A stretch of DNA of 64,000 nt from Planococcus circulans (GTDB taxonomy: Bacteria > Bacillota > Bacilli > Bacillales_A > Planococcaceae), in assembly GCF_020023385.1 (NCBI RefSeq), contig NZ_JAIQCL010000004.1, forward strand, positions 62,001 through 126,000. The letters are read 5' to 3'. Each line of letters opens with the position of its first letter. The stretch's first letter is position 1. Positions 43,238-51,716 of the stretch are shown here, piece after piece. The notes under the pieces are model-generated. The model did not search any database. It saw only the letters and a list, made by a program, of their open reading frames with translations, and was not told the DNA's origin. Both the position numbers and the translations under genes were made by a program.

Positions 43238-43329
43238 TTCCCCACGTCCATTTCTGTTGTAATTCCTATTCATAAGGTATTAGCTATATTATGGAAAATC
43301 TCCTGCATATATCCGCTATTTCTTTATTT

Positions 43330-43373
43330 AAAAAACAACGTACTCCGAAAGTGTATCGGCTACGTTGTTTTTA
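43330..43373 (-). terminator. Terminator of niaP-like gene
   Basis: AAAAACAACGTA and TACGTTGTTTTT arms with an inner CCGA/TCGG pairing. Confidence 0.82.
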
Positions 43374-43380
43374 AGCTGTG

Positions 43381-44598
43381 CTATTCCAATTCCATCTGTT
43401 TTGTTTCAGTTCCAAGAAATGCGACGGCCATCGCTCCGATGAGGATGGAGACACAGAAAATCCCGAAAATTATATTGATGCCGATTCCAGCTGTCAGCAT
43501 CGAACCGACCAATAGCGGTCCGAGCACTCCGCCAACCCGTCCAAAAGATGCAGCCATGCCTGTACCGGTACCTCGGATGACTGTTGGGTACTGTTCCGGG
43601 GAATACGCATACAACGCCCCCCAAGCTCCCAGGTTGAAAAAGGACAGGAAAGCCCCCGCAACGATCAATAAGGTGATCGTATCCGCATTACCGAACGCCA
43701 AGGCACTGGCAGCTGTTCCGATTAAATACGTAACCAACACGAATTTCCGCCCCACACGCTCGATAAGCCAAGCAGCTGAAAAGTAGCCGGGCAATTGAGC
43801 CAGGGTCATGATCAAGACATATTGGAAGCTTTGAATGAGCGTAAACCCTTTAAGCACCATTACACTCGGCAGCCACAGGAACATTCCATAATACGAAAAG
43901 ACGACTGTAAACCAGACGATCCACAACATTAAAGTAGGGCGCCTGTATTTTTTGGACCAGACGTCTTTAATATTGGTGGAAATCGACCGCAATACATCCT
44001 TTTTAGCGGAAAACTGGGGTGAATCCGGCAAATTGATGCGCAGGTAAAGTGCATAAAGCGCCGGCAACGCCGTCAGCAGCAGCGCAATACGCCAGCCGAA
44101 AGACGGAATGATGAAGTATGAAATAACTGCCGCAACCAGCCAGCCAGCTGCCCAAAAACTTTCCAGCAGGACGACGACACGCCCGCGCTCTCTTGCTGGC
44201 ACACTTTCTGATACCAGCGTAGAAGCCACCGGCAGTTCTCCGCCCAGTCCCATTCCGACAAAAAACCGCAGAATCATAAACGCTGCGAGCGTCGTAGTAA
44301 AGGCGGAAAGTCCGCTCGCTATGGAAAACAGCAGTAAAGTAATGATGAATATCTTCTTCCTGCCAACGCGGTCTGCATAGATGCCGAAGACGAACGCCCC
44401 AACCGCCATCCCGATTGAATTGACGCTGCCAATCCAACCCATTTGACTGGAGGTCAGTCCCCAGTCCTCGTGCAATGCTGCAATTACGAAAGATAGAATC
44501 CCGACATCCATCGCATCAAAGAGCCAGCCCAATCCGGCGACCCATAGTAGTTTGTTTCTTGAAATAGAACCTGAATTTTTCTCAGCTACAGTCGACAT
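43381..44598 (-). CDS. niaP: MFS transporter, NiaP-like (niacin type)
   Basis: A 405-residue sugar-porter-like MFS protein with 12 helices. LFDAMDVGILSFVIAAL in helix 1, GIYADRVGRKK (motif A), RFFVGMGLGGELPVASTLVSE in helix 4, and LPDSPQF after helix 6 match NiaP (B. subtilis YceI). Import of nicotinate is the known role of close relatives; aromatic-acid transport is an alternative. ATG 44598 is chosen for AAGGAG at 7 nt. A direct-repeat operator lies in the promoter. Confidence 0.8.
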   Translation of the reverse strand: MSTVAEKNSGSISRNKLLWVAGLGWLFDAMDVGILSFVIAALHEDWGLTSSQMGWIGSVNSIGMAVGAFVFGIYADRVGRKKIFIITLLLFSIASGLSAFTTTLAAFMILRFFVGMGLGGELPVASTLVSESVPARERGRVVVLLESFWAAGWLVAAVISYFIIPSFGWRIALLLTALPALYALYLRINLPDSPQFSAKKDVLRSISTNIKDVWSKKYRRPTLMLWIVWFTVVFSYYGMFLWLPSVMVLKGFTLIQSFQYVLIMTLAQLPGYFSAAWLIERVGRKFVLVTYLIGTAASALAFGNADTITLLIVAGAFLSFFNLGAWGALYAYSPEQYPTVIRGTGTGMAASFGRVGGVLGPLLVGSMLTAGIGINIIFGIFCVSILIGAMAVAFLGTETKQMELE

Positions 44599-44610
44599 TG
44601 CCATTCTCCT

Positions 44611-44673
44611 TGTCTTTACACATGTACAGTGGTGTCTTTACACAACTATACGCTGAAGGCCGTTTGGTGACAA
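44611..44673 (-). promoter_or_regulatory. niaP-like promoter with direct-repeat operator
   Basis: On the minus strand: TTGTCA (44668-44673), 17-bp spacer, TATAGT (44645-44650). Two exact copies of TGTGTAAAGACA (44633-44644 and 44611-44622), 22 bp apart, cover the start point and leader. Two helical turns between repeats suggests a dimeric repressor; NiaR is the natural guess. Confidence 0.65.
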
Positions 44674-44747
44674 GCCGCGAATGAAAATCTGTTTTTTCCA
44701 AAAATTCAAGGTCAGATGGCACGAAGCAATCAAATCATCCCTGCAGT

Positions 44748-45695
44748 TTAACTGGAAGAATTATTTGTCGACGATATAATCGCTGCGTTCATGCTGACCA
44801 TCATCGCAGCTTGTTGGGCTTGCATCAAGGTCTCCAACGAGGTCGAAAAAGTCATCGCAGCTATGTCCTGGGCATCGATACTGTCAGTCATCGCCTGTTG
44901 GACAGCCGTAGAAAAAGCCATATCCTTATACCATCGGAAAATTTTATGTTTTTCCAACTCACGTGTATTTGATGCAATCCCACTTAGCGCTTCACCGTCC
45001 ACTCGCGTTACCGCTAAAAAACCAAGAATGGGGTATTGGGCAGTACGGATTTTTATTTTTTCCTCTTTGAAGAATTGATGGATTGCTAAAACCCGCCCCA
45101 CCATTTCCGGATCATAGGTCGGGGAATCGAAAGTCATGATTTGAGATAGCCATTGAAGATCGTTGCCCATCGTGAAGCCCTGTTCGCGAAGGTCGCGGTA
45201 ATACATATTCATGGTTGTTGCCCGTTCTTCAAGATCCCCTTCCCTGCTCGCCAATAAAGCTGCATAAGGAATGTCTTCGTTTGATGTCAGAAACTTATGA
45301 TGCTTCTTCATCTCTTCGTATAATTTTCTTGTCCGTTCCGCTTCTTCCGGCTGCTTCATCAACAGCGCTGCCAGATACGTGTAGGAAGTTTTCCAAAATC
45401 CAGCGTTGTTAAGCTCTTTCTGATTTTGGTTGACCAACTTCAACGAATTTCCCACATCTTCTTCTTTGATCACCATGAAAGCTGCCGCGATATGGAGCAA
45501 GTGTGAGCGGAGAGGCGAAGTCCAGCCCTCATTCTTTTTGATGGTTTCGACCGCTCCCTCGTGTGCCTTGCCGTCAAAAATTCGGTCGCGGGATAAGTAA
45601 ACATTTGTGACAGCCAATACAATCCGCTTGTCTACTGCCCAGCCGGCTATTTTCGATACCTCCGAGAAAGTCTGTTCAATGCGTTTGATGTCCAT
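44748..45695 (-). CDS. DUF4003 family protein
   Basis: A 315-residue, mostly helical, soluble protein. FSEVSKIAGWAVDKRIVLAV, GWTSPLRSHLLHIAAAFM and SNEDIPYAALLAS are recalled features of DUF4003 (PF13170). The C-terminus is Met/Ala/Ser-rich and ends in a Ser/Asn tail. No catalytic motif is seen. Start at 45695 is set by AAAGGAGG. It lies 53 bp upstream, on the same strand, of the promoter region of the niaP-like gene. Function unknown. Confidence 0.85.
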   Translation of the reverse strand: MDIKRIEQTFSEVSKIAGWAVDKRIVLAVTNVYLSRDRIFDGKAHEGAVETIKKNEGWTSPLRSHLLHIAAAFMVIKEEDVGNSLKLVNQNQKELNNAGFWKTSYTYLAALLMKQPEEAERTRKLYEEMKKHHKFLTSNEDIPYAALLASREGDLEERATTMNMYYRDLREQGFTMGNDLQWLSQIMTFDSPTYDPEMVGRVLAIHQFFKEEKIKIRTAQYPILGFLAVTRVDGEALSGIASNTRELEKHKIFRWYKDMAFSTAVQQAMTDSIDAQDIAAMTFSTSLETLMQAQQAAMMVSMNAAIISSTNNSSS

Positions 45696-45748
45696 AGAAA
45701 AAGCCTCCTTTCTCTTTACTACGAGAACAGGAGGCAAAAGTTTCATGA

Positions 45749-46558
45749 TTAAACGATCAGCACCAGACTGACAGCCATCACTGCCATGCCGGCCACCAAT
45801 CCGTAGATGGACAGATGCGCTTCGTCATAGCGTTTCGCTGCTGGCAATAATTCATCAAGTGAGATGAAGACCATGATGCCAGCTACGCCGGCAAATATGA
45901 TTCCGAACAATGTGTCGCTGAGAAAAGGCATCAGGAACAACCAGGCAGCAATTGCTCCGATCGGCTCTGAAATCCCGGAGAGAAAGCTGTATTGAAAAGC
46001 TTTTATCCGGCTGCCGGTTGCATAGTAAATCGGTACTGATACGGCGATGCCCTCCGGAATGTTATGAATGGCTACGGCGATTGCAATAGCTACCCCAAGT
46101 GCAGGATCCTGTATAGCCGACATGAATGTGGCAATCCCTTCCGGAAAGTTGTGGATACCGATTGCTAAAGCAGTAAAGATCCCCATTTTCCGAAGCCTGG
46201 CATACTCGTCATTGGTGGGTCCTTCATCCATATCTTCCACTGTTTTGACTTCATGCGGATTTCCCAGTTGAGGCAGAATCCGATCCAACGCCGCCATGAA
46301 AATCATTCCGCCGAAAAACCCAGCGAGAGTCAGCCAGTAGCCCACCGTCTCACCATGGGCATTCGTCAAGGAATCTTTTGCTTTAAAGAAGATTTCGATC
46401 ATAGAGACATAAATCATGACGCCAGCTGAAAATCCTAAAGAAATCGACAGGAATTTTGTATTGGTACGGGATGCAAAAAATGCAATTAAACTGCCAATCC
46501 CTGTGGCCAGTCCAGCAAAAAGAGTTAGTCCAAGTGCGAATAAGACTGTACTATCCAT
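45749..46558 (-). CDS. zupT: ZIP family metal transporter (ZupT-type)
   Basis: A 269-residue membrane protein with eight helices. Helix 4 has HNFPEGIATFMSA and helix 5 AIAVAIHNIPEGIAVSVP, the HNxPEG pairs forming the binuclear metal site of ZIP transporters; a charged loop (KTVEDMDEGPTNDEYARL) separates helices 3 and 4. It should import zinc and other divalent metals. ATG 46558 fits AAGAAGG better than 46564. Its end is 53 bp upstream of the DUF4003 start. Confidence 0.92.
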   Translation of the reverse strand: MDSTVLFALGLTLFAGLATGIGSLIAFFASRTNTKFLSISLGFSAGVMIYVSMIEIFFKAKDSLTNAHGETVGYWLTLAGFFGGMIFMAALDRILPQLGNPHEVKTVEDMDEGPTNDEYARLRKMGIFTALAIGIHNFPEGIATFMSAIQDPALGVAIAIAVAIHNIPEGIAVSVPIYYATGSRIKAFQYSFLSGISEPIGAIAAWLFLMPFLSDTLFGIIFAGVAGIMVFISLDELLPAAKRYDEAHLSIYGLVAGMAVMAVSLVLIV

Positions 46559-46658
46559 AGTCATGCCTTCTTTCCAATTCTAGTGAATATGGTTATTGTA
46601 CAGCGAAAGTTTCCTTAGCGCAACTTTTTTTAACTAAGAAAGATTTCCCATTATTCGT

Positions 46659-47303
46659 TCACTTCATTTCACCAAGCAAACTTTTCAATTTTTGCCAATC
46701 AGCATCCTTTAACGTTCGAACAGGCGGATTATAAAATACGCTGGCTGGATGAAAGGTAGGGAAAATGTGGTAAATTTCAGCCGTTTCTTTGAAATGGCCA
46801 TCTTCGTCATCCCAATATAGAATCGGCGTCTCCATCAGCACTCCATGAAGTTCCATGACTTTCGCTTTGGGACCGATCAATCTCTGCAATCCGACATTCC
46901 CTAAAGTTACAATCAGCGGCGGACGGACGTCTTGAATCTCGGTATCCAAAATAGGCGCATGGGCGATTATTTCTTTTTTGGTCGGTGGCCGGTTGTACTT
47001 TCTTTCGATGATTTCTCCGTTGCGCTTTTTTTTGGTTCCCCATTTATAAGGTCTGCTTCTTACCGCACTGGTGATATAAACATCCTCTCTTGCCAAACCA
47101 ACACTTTGCAGAGAAGCCATCAATTCTTTTCCTGCTCGCCCTGTAAATGGGATGCCGGTTTCCACTTCATTTTCTCCCGGCGCTTCCCCTACGAGCATAA
47201 TCGCCGGATTTTTCGGTCCGCTCCCCCATACAAAGCCATCAACCGGATATCCCTCAATCCGTTTTTTTCCCATTGCAGCTACTTCTTCTGAAATTCTATA
47301 CAT
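46659..47303 (-). CDS. Uracil-DNA glycosylase superfamily protein without cysteines
   Basis: A 214-residue protein with motif 1 LVGEAPGENEVETGIPFTGRAG and a C-terminal FHPASVFYNP, as in family 4/5 UDGs that excise uracil from DNA. Those families carry four Cys for a 4Fe-4S cluster, but no cysteine occurs anywhere in this protein. So the cluster must be absent; activity could be altered. RBS AGAGGTG precedes ATG 47303. Divergent from glnK with the TnrA/GlnR control region in between. Confidence 0.85.
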   Translation of the reverse strand: MYRISEEVAAMGKKRIEGYPVDGFVWGSGPKNPAIMLVGEAPGENEVETGIPFTGRAGKELMASLQSVGLAREDVYITSAVRSRPYKWGTKKKRNGEIIERKYNRPPTKKEIIAHAPILDTEIQDVRPPLIVTLGNVGLQRLIGPKAKVMELHGVLMETPILYWDDEDGHFKETAEIYHIFPTFHPASVFYNPPVRTLKDADWQKLKSLLGEMK

Positions 47304-47329
47304 TCAAATTCACCTCTATTTTTATTTTA

Positions 47330-47408
47330 TGTTAGAAAACCTAACATTAATTCAAAAAAACTCTTGCATTATCAGAAAATATAAACTAATATGTTAACAA
47401 ACCTAACA
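47330..47408 (+). promoter_or_regulatory. glnK-amtB promoter with two TnrA/GlnR boxes
   Basis: Boxes TGTTAGAAAACCTAACA (47330-47346) and TGTTAACAAACCTAACA (47392-47408) both fit TGTNAN7TNACA. Promoter TTGCAT (47364-47369), 17 bp, TAATAT (47387-47392). Box 1 is centred about 60 bp upstream of the start (activation position), box 2 covers -10/+1 (repression position). Confidence 0.85.
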
Positions 47409-47424
47409 TCAAGGAGGAGATAAC

Positions 47425-47766
47425 ATGAAAAAGATTGAAACGATTATTCGGCCATCCGTTTTCGCAGACGTTCGCCAAGCTTTGGCACTTGAAGGAATAG
47501 ACGGTTTGAGTGTAACGGAAATTGCCGGAATCGGAAAGCAGGAAGGCCGAGTCGGATTGTTCCGCGGGAATGTCTACACAATGGAGTTTTCTCCGAAATT
47601 GAAACTGGAGATGGTGGTGGAGGACCACAAAGTCGAAGATATTATTCAAGCTTTGTTGGACTACGCTTCAACCGGCCAGGTTGGGGATGGGAAAATTTTT
47701 ATTTTACCGGTAGAGGAAGCAATACGGATCAGAACAAAAGAACGCGGCACAGTCGCAATTGGATAA
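47425..47766 (+). CDS. glnK: Nitrogen regulatory protein P-II
   Basis: A 113-residue P-II signal protein. The T-loop has Tyr51 in FRGNVYTMEF, and the B-loop region reads STGQVGDGKIFILPVEEAIRIRTKERG, the P-II signature. It senses ATP/ADP and 2-oxoglutarate and docks on AmtB. RBS AAGGAGGAG is excellent. amtB starts 12 bp downstream. The order glnK-amtB is the reverse of B. subtilis nrgA-nrgB. Confidence 0.96.
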   Translation: MKKIETIIRPSVFADVRQALALEGIDGLSVTEIAGIGKQEGRVGLFRGNVYTMEFSPKLKLEMVVEDHKVEDIIQALLDYASTGQVGDGKIFILPVEEAIRIRTKERGTVAIG

Positions 47767-47778
47767 GGGGGAGATTGG

Positions 47779-49068
47779 ATGGAAGCAGTTCAAAGTTCAG
47801 TAGATATGATATGGGTGATGCTCGGGGCTATGCTGGTATTTTTCATGCATGCAGGATTCGCAATGGTGGAGTCAGGATTTACACGTTCTAAAAACACCTT
47901 GAATATTTTAATGAAGAACATGATCACCGTTTCACTTGGCTCGATTCTCTTCTTTATTGTGGGATACGCTCTAATGTTCGGTCCTTCTTCTTTCGGATTG
48001 ATCGGCACTGAAGGATTTGCTCTTTCAGGGGTCGAAGATATTGGATTCTTTGTTTTCCAGGCAGTTTTCGCCGCCACTTGTGCAACAATCATTTCCGGGG
48101 CGGTTGCTGAACGGATGAACTTATCCGCATACATTTTGCTGACCATCGCTATGACCGCCATCATCTATCCAATTGTCGGACATTGGGTATGGGGAGGCGG
48201 CTGGCTGTCACAGATCGGCTTCATCGATTTCGCAGGATCTACTGTAGTGCATTTAACGGGTGCAGTCGCCGCATTTGTAGCAGCTTGGAAAATCGGGCCA
48301 CGCCTTGGCAAGTACAGCGGAAAATCCGTCAATACAATTCCGGGCCACAGTCTTCCACTTGGCGCATTAGGTGTTTTCATCCTTTGGCTGGGATGGTTCG
48401 GATTTAATGGAGGCAGCACCTTGGCAGCCGATCCTGCCCTCGTGCCTCCGGTAATCGCCAATACCTTATTGGCAGCTTCTGCCGGGGTTATCGCTACCGC
48501 TGGATATACACGGTTGCGCTACGGCCGCATCGATGCTTCCCTGACCATGAACGGCGCACTTGCCGGCCTCGTTGGCATTACCGCAGGGGCAGCGAATGTC
48601 TCTCTTGTCGGCGCTCTTGCTATCGGGTTGATAGCCGGGGTTGTCATGACCGAAGCTATCCGCTTGCTTGACTCTAAAATTCGTGTCGATGATCCGGTCG
48701 GAGCTATTTCCGTTCACGGTATTGCAGGTATCTGGGGGACACTTGCAATCGGCTTATTTGATACCACGGGTGGACTCCTTTACGGAGGCGGAGCAGAAAT
48801 TCTCGGCATCCAGACAGTCGGCGTTCTCGCCGTAATTGCATGGGCTTCGGTTTCAACAGGCTTGGTGCTCTTCGCCGTTGGCAGCATCGTGCCGCTAAGG
48901 GTCACAGCAGAAGACGAAGAAGCAGGCCTGGACTTTTCAGAGCACGGCTCACAAGCATATTCGATGCAGGATGTTCTGCAGGGTTCACCGACTGGACGCA
49001 ACGATTCGTTTGCCCACCGGTTGAATCAATTGGGAGAGACACCTTCTTCCCAGAAATCGATCTCCTGA
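47779..49068 (+). CDS. amtB: Ammonium transporter
   Basis: A 429-residue Amt/Mep/Rh protein with 11 helices. The N-terminus runs into AMLVFFMHAGFAMVESGF; twin pore histidines are in FAGSTVVHLTGA (about 161) and GAISVHGIAGIWG (about 314); GHWVWGGGWLSQIGFIDFAG is the family signature. A cytoplasmic tail of about 45 residues can meet GlnK. Co-transcribed with glnK and induced under nitrogen limitation by the two boxes upstream (inference). Confidence 0.96.
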   Translation: MEAVQSSVDMIWVMLGAMLVFFMHAGFAMVESGFTRSKNTLNILMKNMITVSLGSILFFIVGYALMFGPSSFGLIGTEGFALSGVEDIGFFVFQAVFAATCATIISGAVAERMNLSAYILLTIAMTAIIYPIVGHWVWGGGWLSQIGFIDFAGSTVVHLTGAVAAFVAAWKIGPRLGKYSGKSVNTIPGHSLPLGALGVFILWLGWFGFNGGSTLAADPALVPPVIANTLLAASAGVIATAGYTRLRYGRIDASLTMNGALAGLVGITAGAANVSLVGALAIGLIAGVVMTEAIRLLDSKIRVDDPVGAISVHGIAGIWGTLAIGLFDTTGGLLYGGGAEILGIQTVGVLAVIAWASVSTGLVLFAVGSIVPLRVTAEDEEAGLDFSEHGSQAYSMQDVLQGSPTGRNDSFAHRLNQLGETPSSQKSIS

Positions 49069-49075
49069 ACAAAGC

Positions 49076-49120
49076 AAAAGAAGAGGAATTCCTGTCTAGT
49101 CCAGGAATTCCTCTTCTTTT
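49076..49120. terminator. Bidirectional terminator overlapping PAP2 gene end
   Basis: AAAAGAAGAGGAATTCCTG and CAGGAATTCCTCTTCTTTT make a near-perfect 19-bp stem with T5. The stop codon and last codons (EEEFLD) of the PAP2 gene on the other strand lie inside it. Confidence 0.88.
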
Positions 49121-49743
49121 TCAATACTTGTCTTTTTACGAAACAGCCGCTCACGGAGTTCATACCAGACAGCCACTCCAACAAACCACGCATATCCAGC
49201 AAACAGCCCGGCAATTACATCAGAAAAATAATGTTCTCCACCTGCCACTCTTGATAAGGCGACAGTCACGGACAACACGACAGCCACCAGCCAGACCACT
49301 GCCTTCGATGTCCGGGAAGCACTCCCTTCAGAAACAAAATAAGCCAACGTAAAGAGATACAGCAAACCGACCATCGCATGGTTCGACGGGAAACTGAAGG
49401 ACTCCAAAGCATCCGGTAATTCCGGTCGCGGACGCTCGAACCAGCCCTTCATTAACTGATTCAGAACATTCCCCACACCTACCGCAAAAAAGACAAACAA
49501 CATTGCCCGATAGTTTTTTTGGAACAACCAAAGATAGACGAGCAATAAGAGGCTGACAGAAATGATCATCCAAGGATCTCCTAAAAATGACATGCTGCTA
49601 AGCAGCGTCCTGCCACCGAGTAACTCTCCTGCAGACCGATCGATCCGAATAATGGACTCACTTGAGTAATTTACGAGTATGGCAAAAAAGCCAAGCAATG
49701 CCGCTACTGCCAACGGATAAAAAAGACGCTTCAAGACATCCAC
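49096..49743 (-). CDS. Phosphatase PAP2 family protein
   Basis: A 215-residue membrane phosphatase with about six helices. KGWFERPRPEL (motif 1, KxxxxxxRP), SFPSNHAMVG (PSGH-like, about 126-130) and SRVAGGEHYFSDVIAG (SRxxxxxHxxxD) give the complete catalytic site facing outward. Substrates may be undecaprenyl pyrophosphate or phosphatidylglycerol phosphate. Start is GTG 49743 or TTG 49734; the latter is better spaced from GAGGGTGG. The 3' end is inside a shared terminator. Confidence 0.92.
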   Translation of the reverse strand: MDVLKRLFYPLAVAALLGFFAILVNYSSESIIRIDRSAGELLGGRTLLSSMSFLGDPWMIISVSLLLLVYLWLFQKNYRAMLFVFFAVGVGNVLNQLMKGWFERPRPELPDALESFSFPSNHAMVGLLYLFTLAYFVSEGSASRTSKAVVWLVAVVLSVTVALSRVAGGEHYFSDVIAGLFAGYAWFVGVAVWYELRERLFRKKTSIEKEEEFLD

Positions 49744-49927
49744 CCTCTTTCATCAATACCTATATTTTAACATATGCAAAACGAAAAGCCCGCCTGCCCT
49801 ATCGGCAAACGGACTCGATGCCCTTCCACTCACTGCAGCTCAAGCACACCATCAACCATTTTAAAAAGTTCAGAACATCTTCATTTGTCAGAACCAAGGG
49901 CTGCCCATCGTCGAAGCATACAAACAG

Positions 49928-49965
49928 AAAATCAGCGGGAATCCTCTGGATTCCCGCTGATTTTT
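49928..49965 (-). terminator. Terminator of yclNOPQ
   Basis: AAATCAGCGGGAATCC and GGATTCCCGCTGATTT form a 16-bp stem with A/T runs either side. Confidence 0.9.
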
Positions 49966-49973
49966 ATTGTTTT

Positions 49974-50933
49974 TTATTCAAATGCAGATTCTATGTCTGT
50001 TACCATTTGAGCGACAGACTGCAATCCGCCACCTGACAAGTACCAGAAATCCGGATCCAAGTAGATGATTTTATCGTTTTTGTAAGCATTCGTTTTTTCA
50101 ACCAATTCGTTTTCAAGAGATTCTGCAGCACTTGTGCCGCTATCAACTACAGCGTTGCGGTCAACCACGAACATGATGTCCGGGTTTGTTTCCAAAATGT
50201 ATTCAAATGAAACGCTTTGGCCGTGAGTTGAAGCTTCGATGCCTTCGTCAGCTTGTTTGACACCGAACACATCATGGATGATGCCGAAACGTGAAGCTGC
50301 GCCATATGCGCTTACTTTGCCTTCATTGGCAAGAGTGATCAATGCTTTTTCATCAGATTCGCTTACTGTTGCTTTTACAGATTCGATTTGTTCATCAATT
50401 GCTGCCAACTCTTCAACGATTTGATCTTCTTTACCGAAGATTTCACCCAGAGTGGTCATGTTTGATTTGAACGATCCCATGTAATCAGTAGTATCTACAG
50501 CCATATGGATAGTTGGGGCGATGTCAGAAAACTCTTCGTACATTTCAGCCTGGCGCCCAGAGATGATGATCAAGTCCGGCTCCATAGCATTGATCGCTTC
50601 AAAGTCCGCTTCTTTCAACGTACCGACGTTTTCGTACTTCTCAGCGTCACCATATTTTTCAAGGTAAGCCGGCAAAGATTCCTGTGGAACTCCAGCAACA
50701 GCTTCAACACCTAATTTGTCGATTGAATCAAGAACACCAAAATCGAATACGACTACCTTTTCAGGGTTCTTGTCAAAAGTCGTTTCACCAAGTTCGTGTG
50801 TAACTGTCATTTCTTCTTTTTCTTCCGCCTCAGCAGTTGCTGTATCGGATTCCGTCGTTTCTTCAGTGGATCCACAAGCTGCAAGGAAAGCCACCATCAT
50901 AAGGGTAAATGCCACCAATAACCATTTCTTCAT
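49974..50933 (-). CDS. yclQ: Siderophore ABC transporter substrate-binding lipoprotein (YclQ-like)
   Basis: A 319-residue lipoprotein with lipobox LAACG (Cys about 20) and an acidic linker. The mature FepB/BtuF-type fold has TFDKNPEKVVVFDFGVLDSI, NVGTLKEADFEAINAMEPDLIIISGRQ and AYGAASRFGIIHDVFGV. Size and order match B. subtilis YclQ, which binds petrobactin and its 3,4-dihydroxybenzoyl precursor. Last gene of the Fur-controlled operon, with a terminator. Confidence 0.92.
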   Translation of the reverse strand: MKKWLLVAFTLMMVAFLAACGSTEETTESDTATAEAEEKEEMTVTHELGETTFDKNPEKVVVFDFGVLDSIDKLGVEAVAGVPQESLPAYLEKYGDAEKYENVGTLKEADFEAINAMEPDLIIISGRQAEMYEEFSDIAPTIHMAVDTTDYMGSFKSNMTTLGEIFGKEDQIVEELAAIDEQIESVKATVSESDEKALITLANEGKVSAYGAASRFGIIHDVFGVKQADEGIEASTHGQSVSFEYILETNPDIMFVVDRNAVVDSGTSAAESLENELVEKTNAYKNDKIIYLDPDFWYLSGGGLQSVAQMVTDIESAFE

Positions 50934-50954
50934 ATCGTTTCGAGCTCCTCTTTT

Positions 50955-51716
50955 TTAAGAATTGAAGTATACGCAAATCCGGCAATTGTTCATCTGCTGA
51001 ATCGGGATATCCATATCGTAAATTTCTTTTAATGCAGCACTTTGGATAATTTCTTCTGTCGTACCGTCTTTGACCACCCGGCCATTTTTCAAGGCTACGA
51101 TGCGGTCGGAATAGACAGATGCGAAGTTGATGTCATGAAGGACAATGACCACGGTTTTGCCGAGATCGTCGACCAAACGGCGCAGAATCTTCATGATTTG
51201 AACAGAGTGTTTCATATCCAGGTTATTCAAAGGCTCGTCCAATAAAATATAATCGGTGTCCTGTGCAATGACCATCGCGATGAATGCGCGTTGGCGCTGA
51301 CCACCTGAAAGTTCATCCAGATAGGAGTTCTCCATTTCCTTCAAATCCATGTAATCGATTGACTGGTCCACCATTTTTTCATCTTCATCATTCAGACGGC
51401 CTTTTGAATAAGGAAAGCGGCCAAAAGAGACAAGCTCGCGAATTGTCAAACGGACATTCATATAGTTGGACTGCTTTAAGATCGATACACGTTTTGAGAA
51501 CTCATTGGATTTCAACTTTTTGGTATTGGTTGAATCAATGAGGACTTCTCCGGTATCGGCATCCAAAAGACGGCTGACCATAGAAAGCAACGTGGATTTC
51601 CCAGCACCGTTCGGTCCGATAAAGGACGTAATCTGGCCGCGTTGGATATCAACAGAGACATTTTCCACAACTTGTTTTTTGCCGTATAGCTTTGTCAATT
51701 CACGAACTTGGATCAT
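50955..51716 (-). CDS. yclP: Iron-siderophore ABC transporter ATP-binding protein (YclP-like)
   Basis: A 253-residue FecE-type ATPase. Walker A GPNGAGKST at about 34-42, signature LSGGQRQR at about 136-143, Walker B YILLDEPLNNLD. Drives the YclN/YclO permease. Overlaps yclO by 4 bp and precedes yclQ by 21 bp. The C-terminus NNCRICVYFNS is typical of this subgroup. Confidence 0.94.
   Translation of the reverse strand: MIQVRELTKLYGKKQVVENVSVDIQRGQITSFIGPNGAGKSTLLSMVSRLLDADTGEVLIDSTNTKKLKSNEFSKRVSILKQSNYMNVRLTIRELVSFGRFPYSKGRLNDEDEKMVDQSIDYMDLKEMENSYLDELSGGQRQRAFIAMVIAQDTDYILLDEPLNNLDMKHSVQIMKILRRLVDDLGKTVVIVLHDINFASVYSDRIVALKNGRVVKDGTTEEIIQSAALKEIYDMDIPIQQMNNCRICVYFNS

Noticed and set aside
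49662-50036. 124-residue plus-strand frame
   Set aside because: Overlaps the starts and ends of two real genes and the yclQ terminator; no coding signal.
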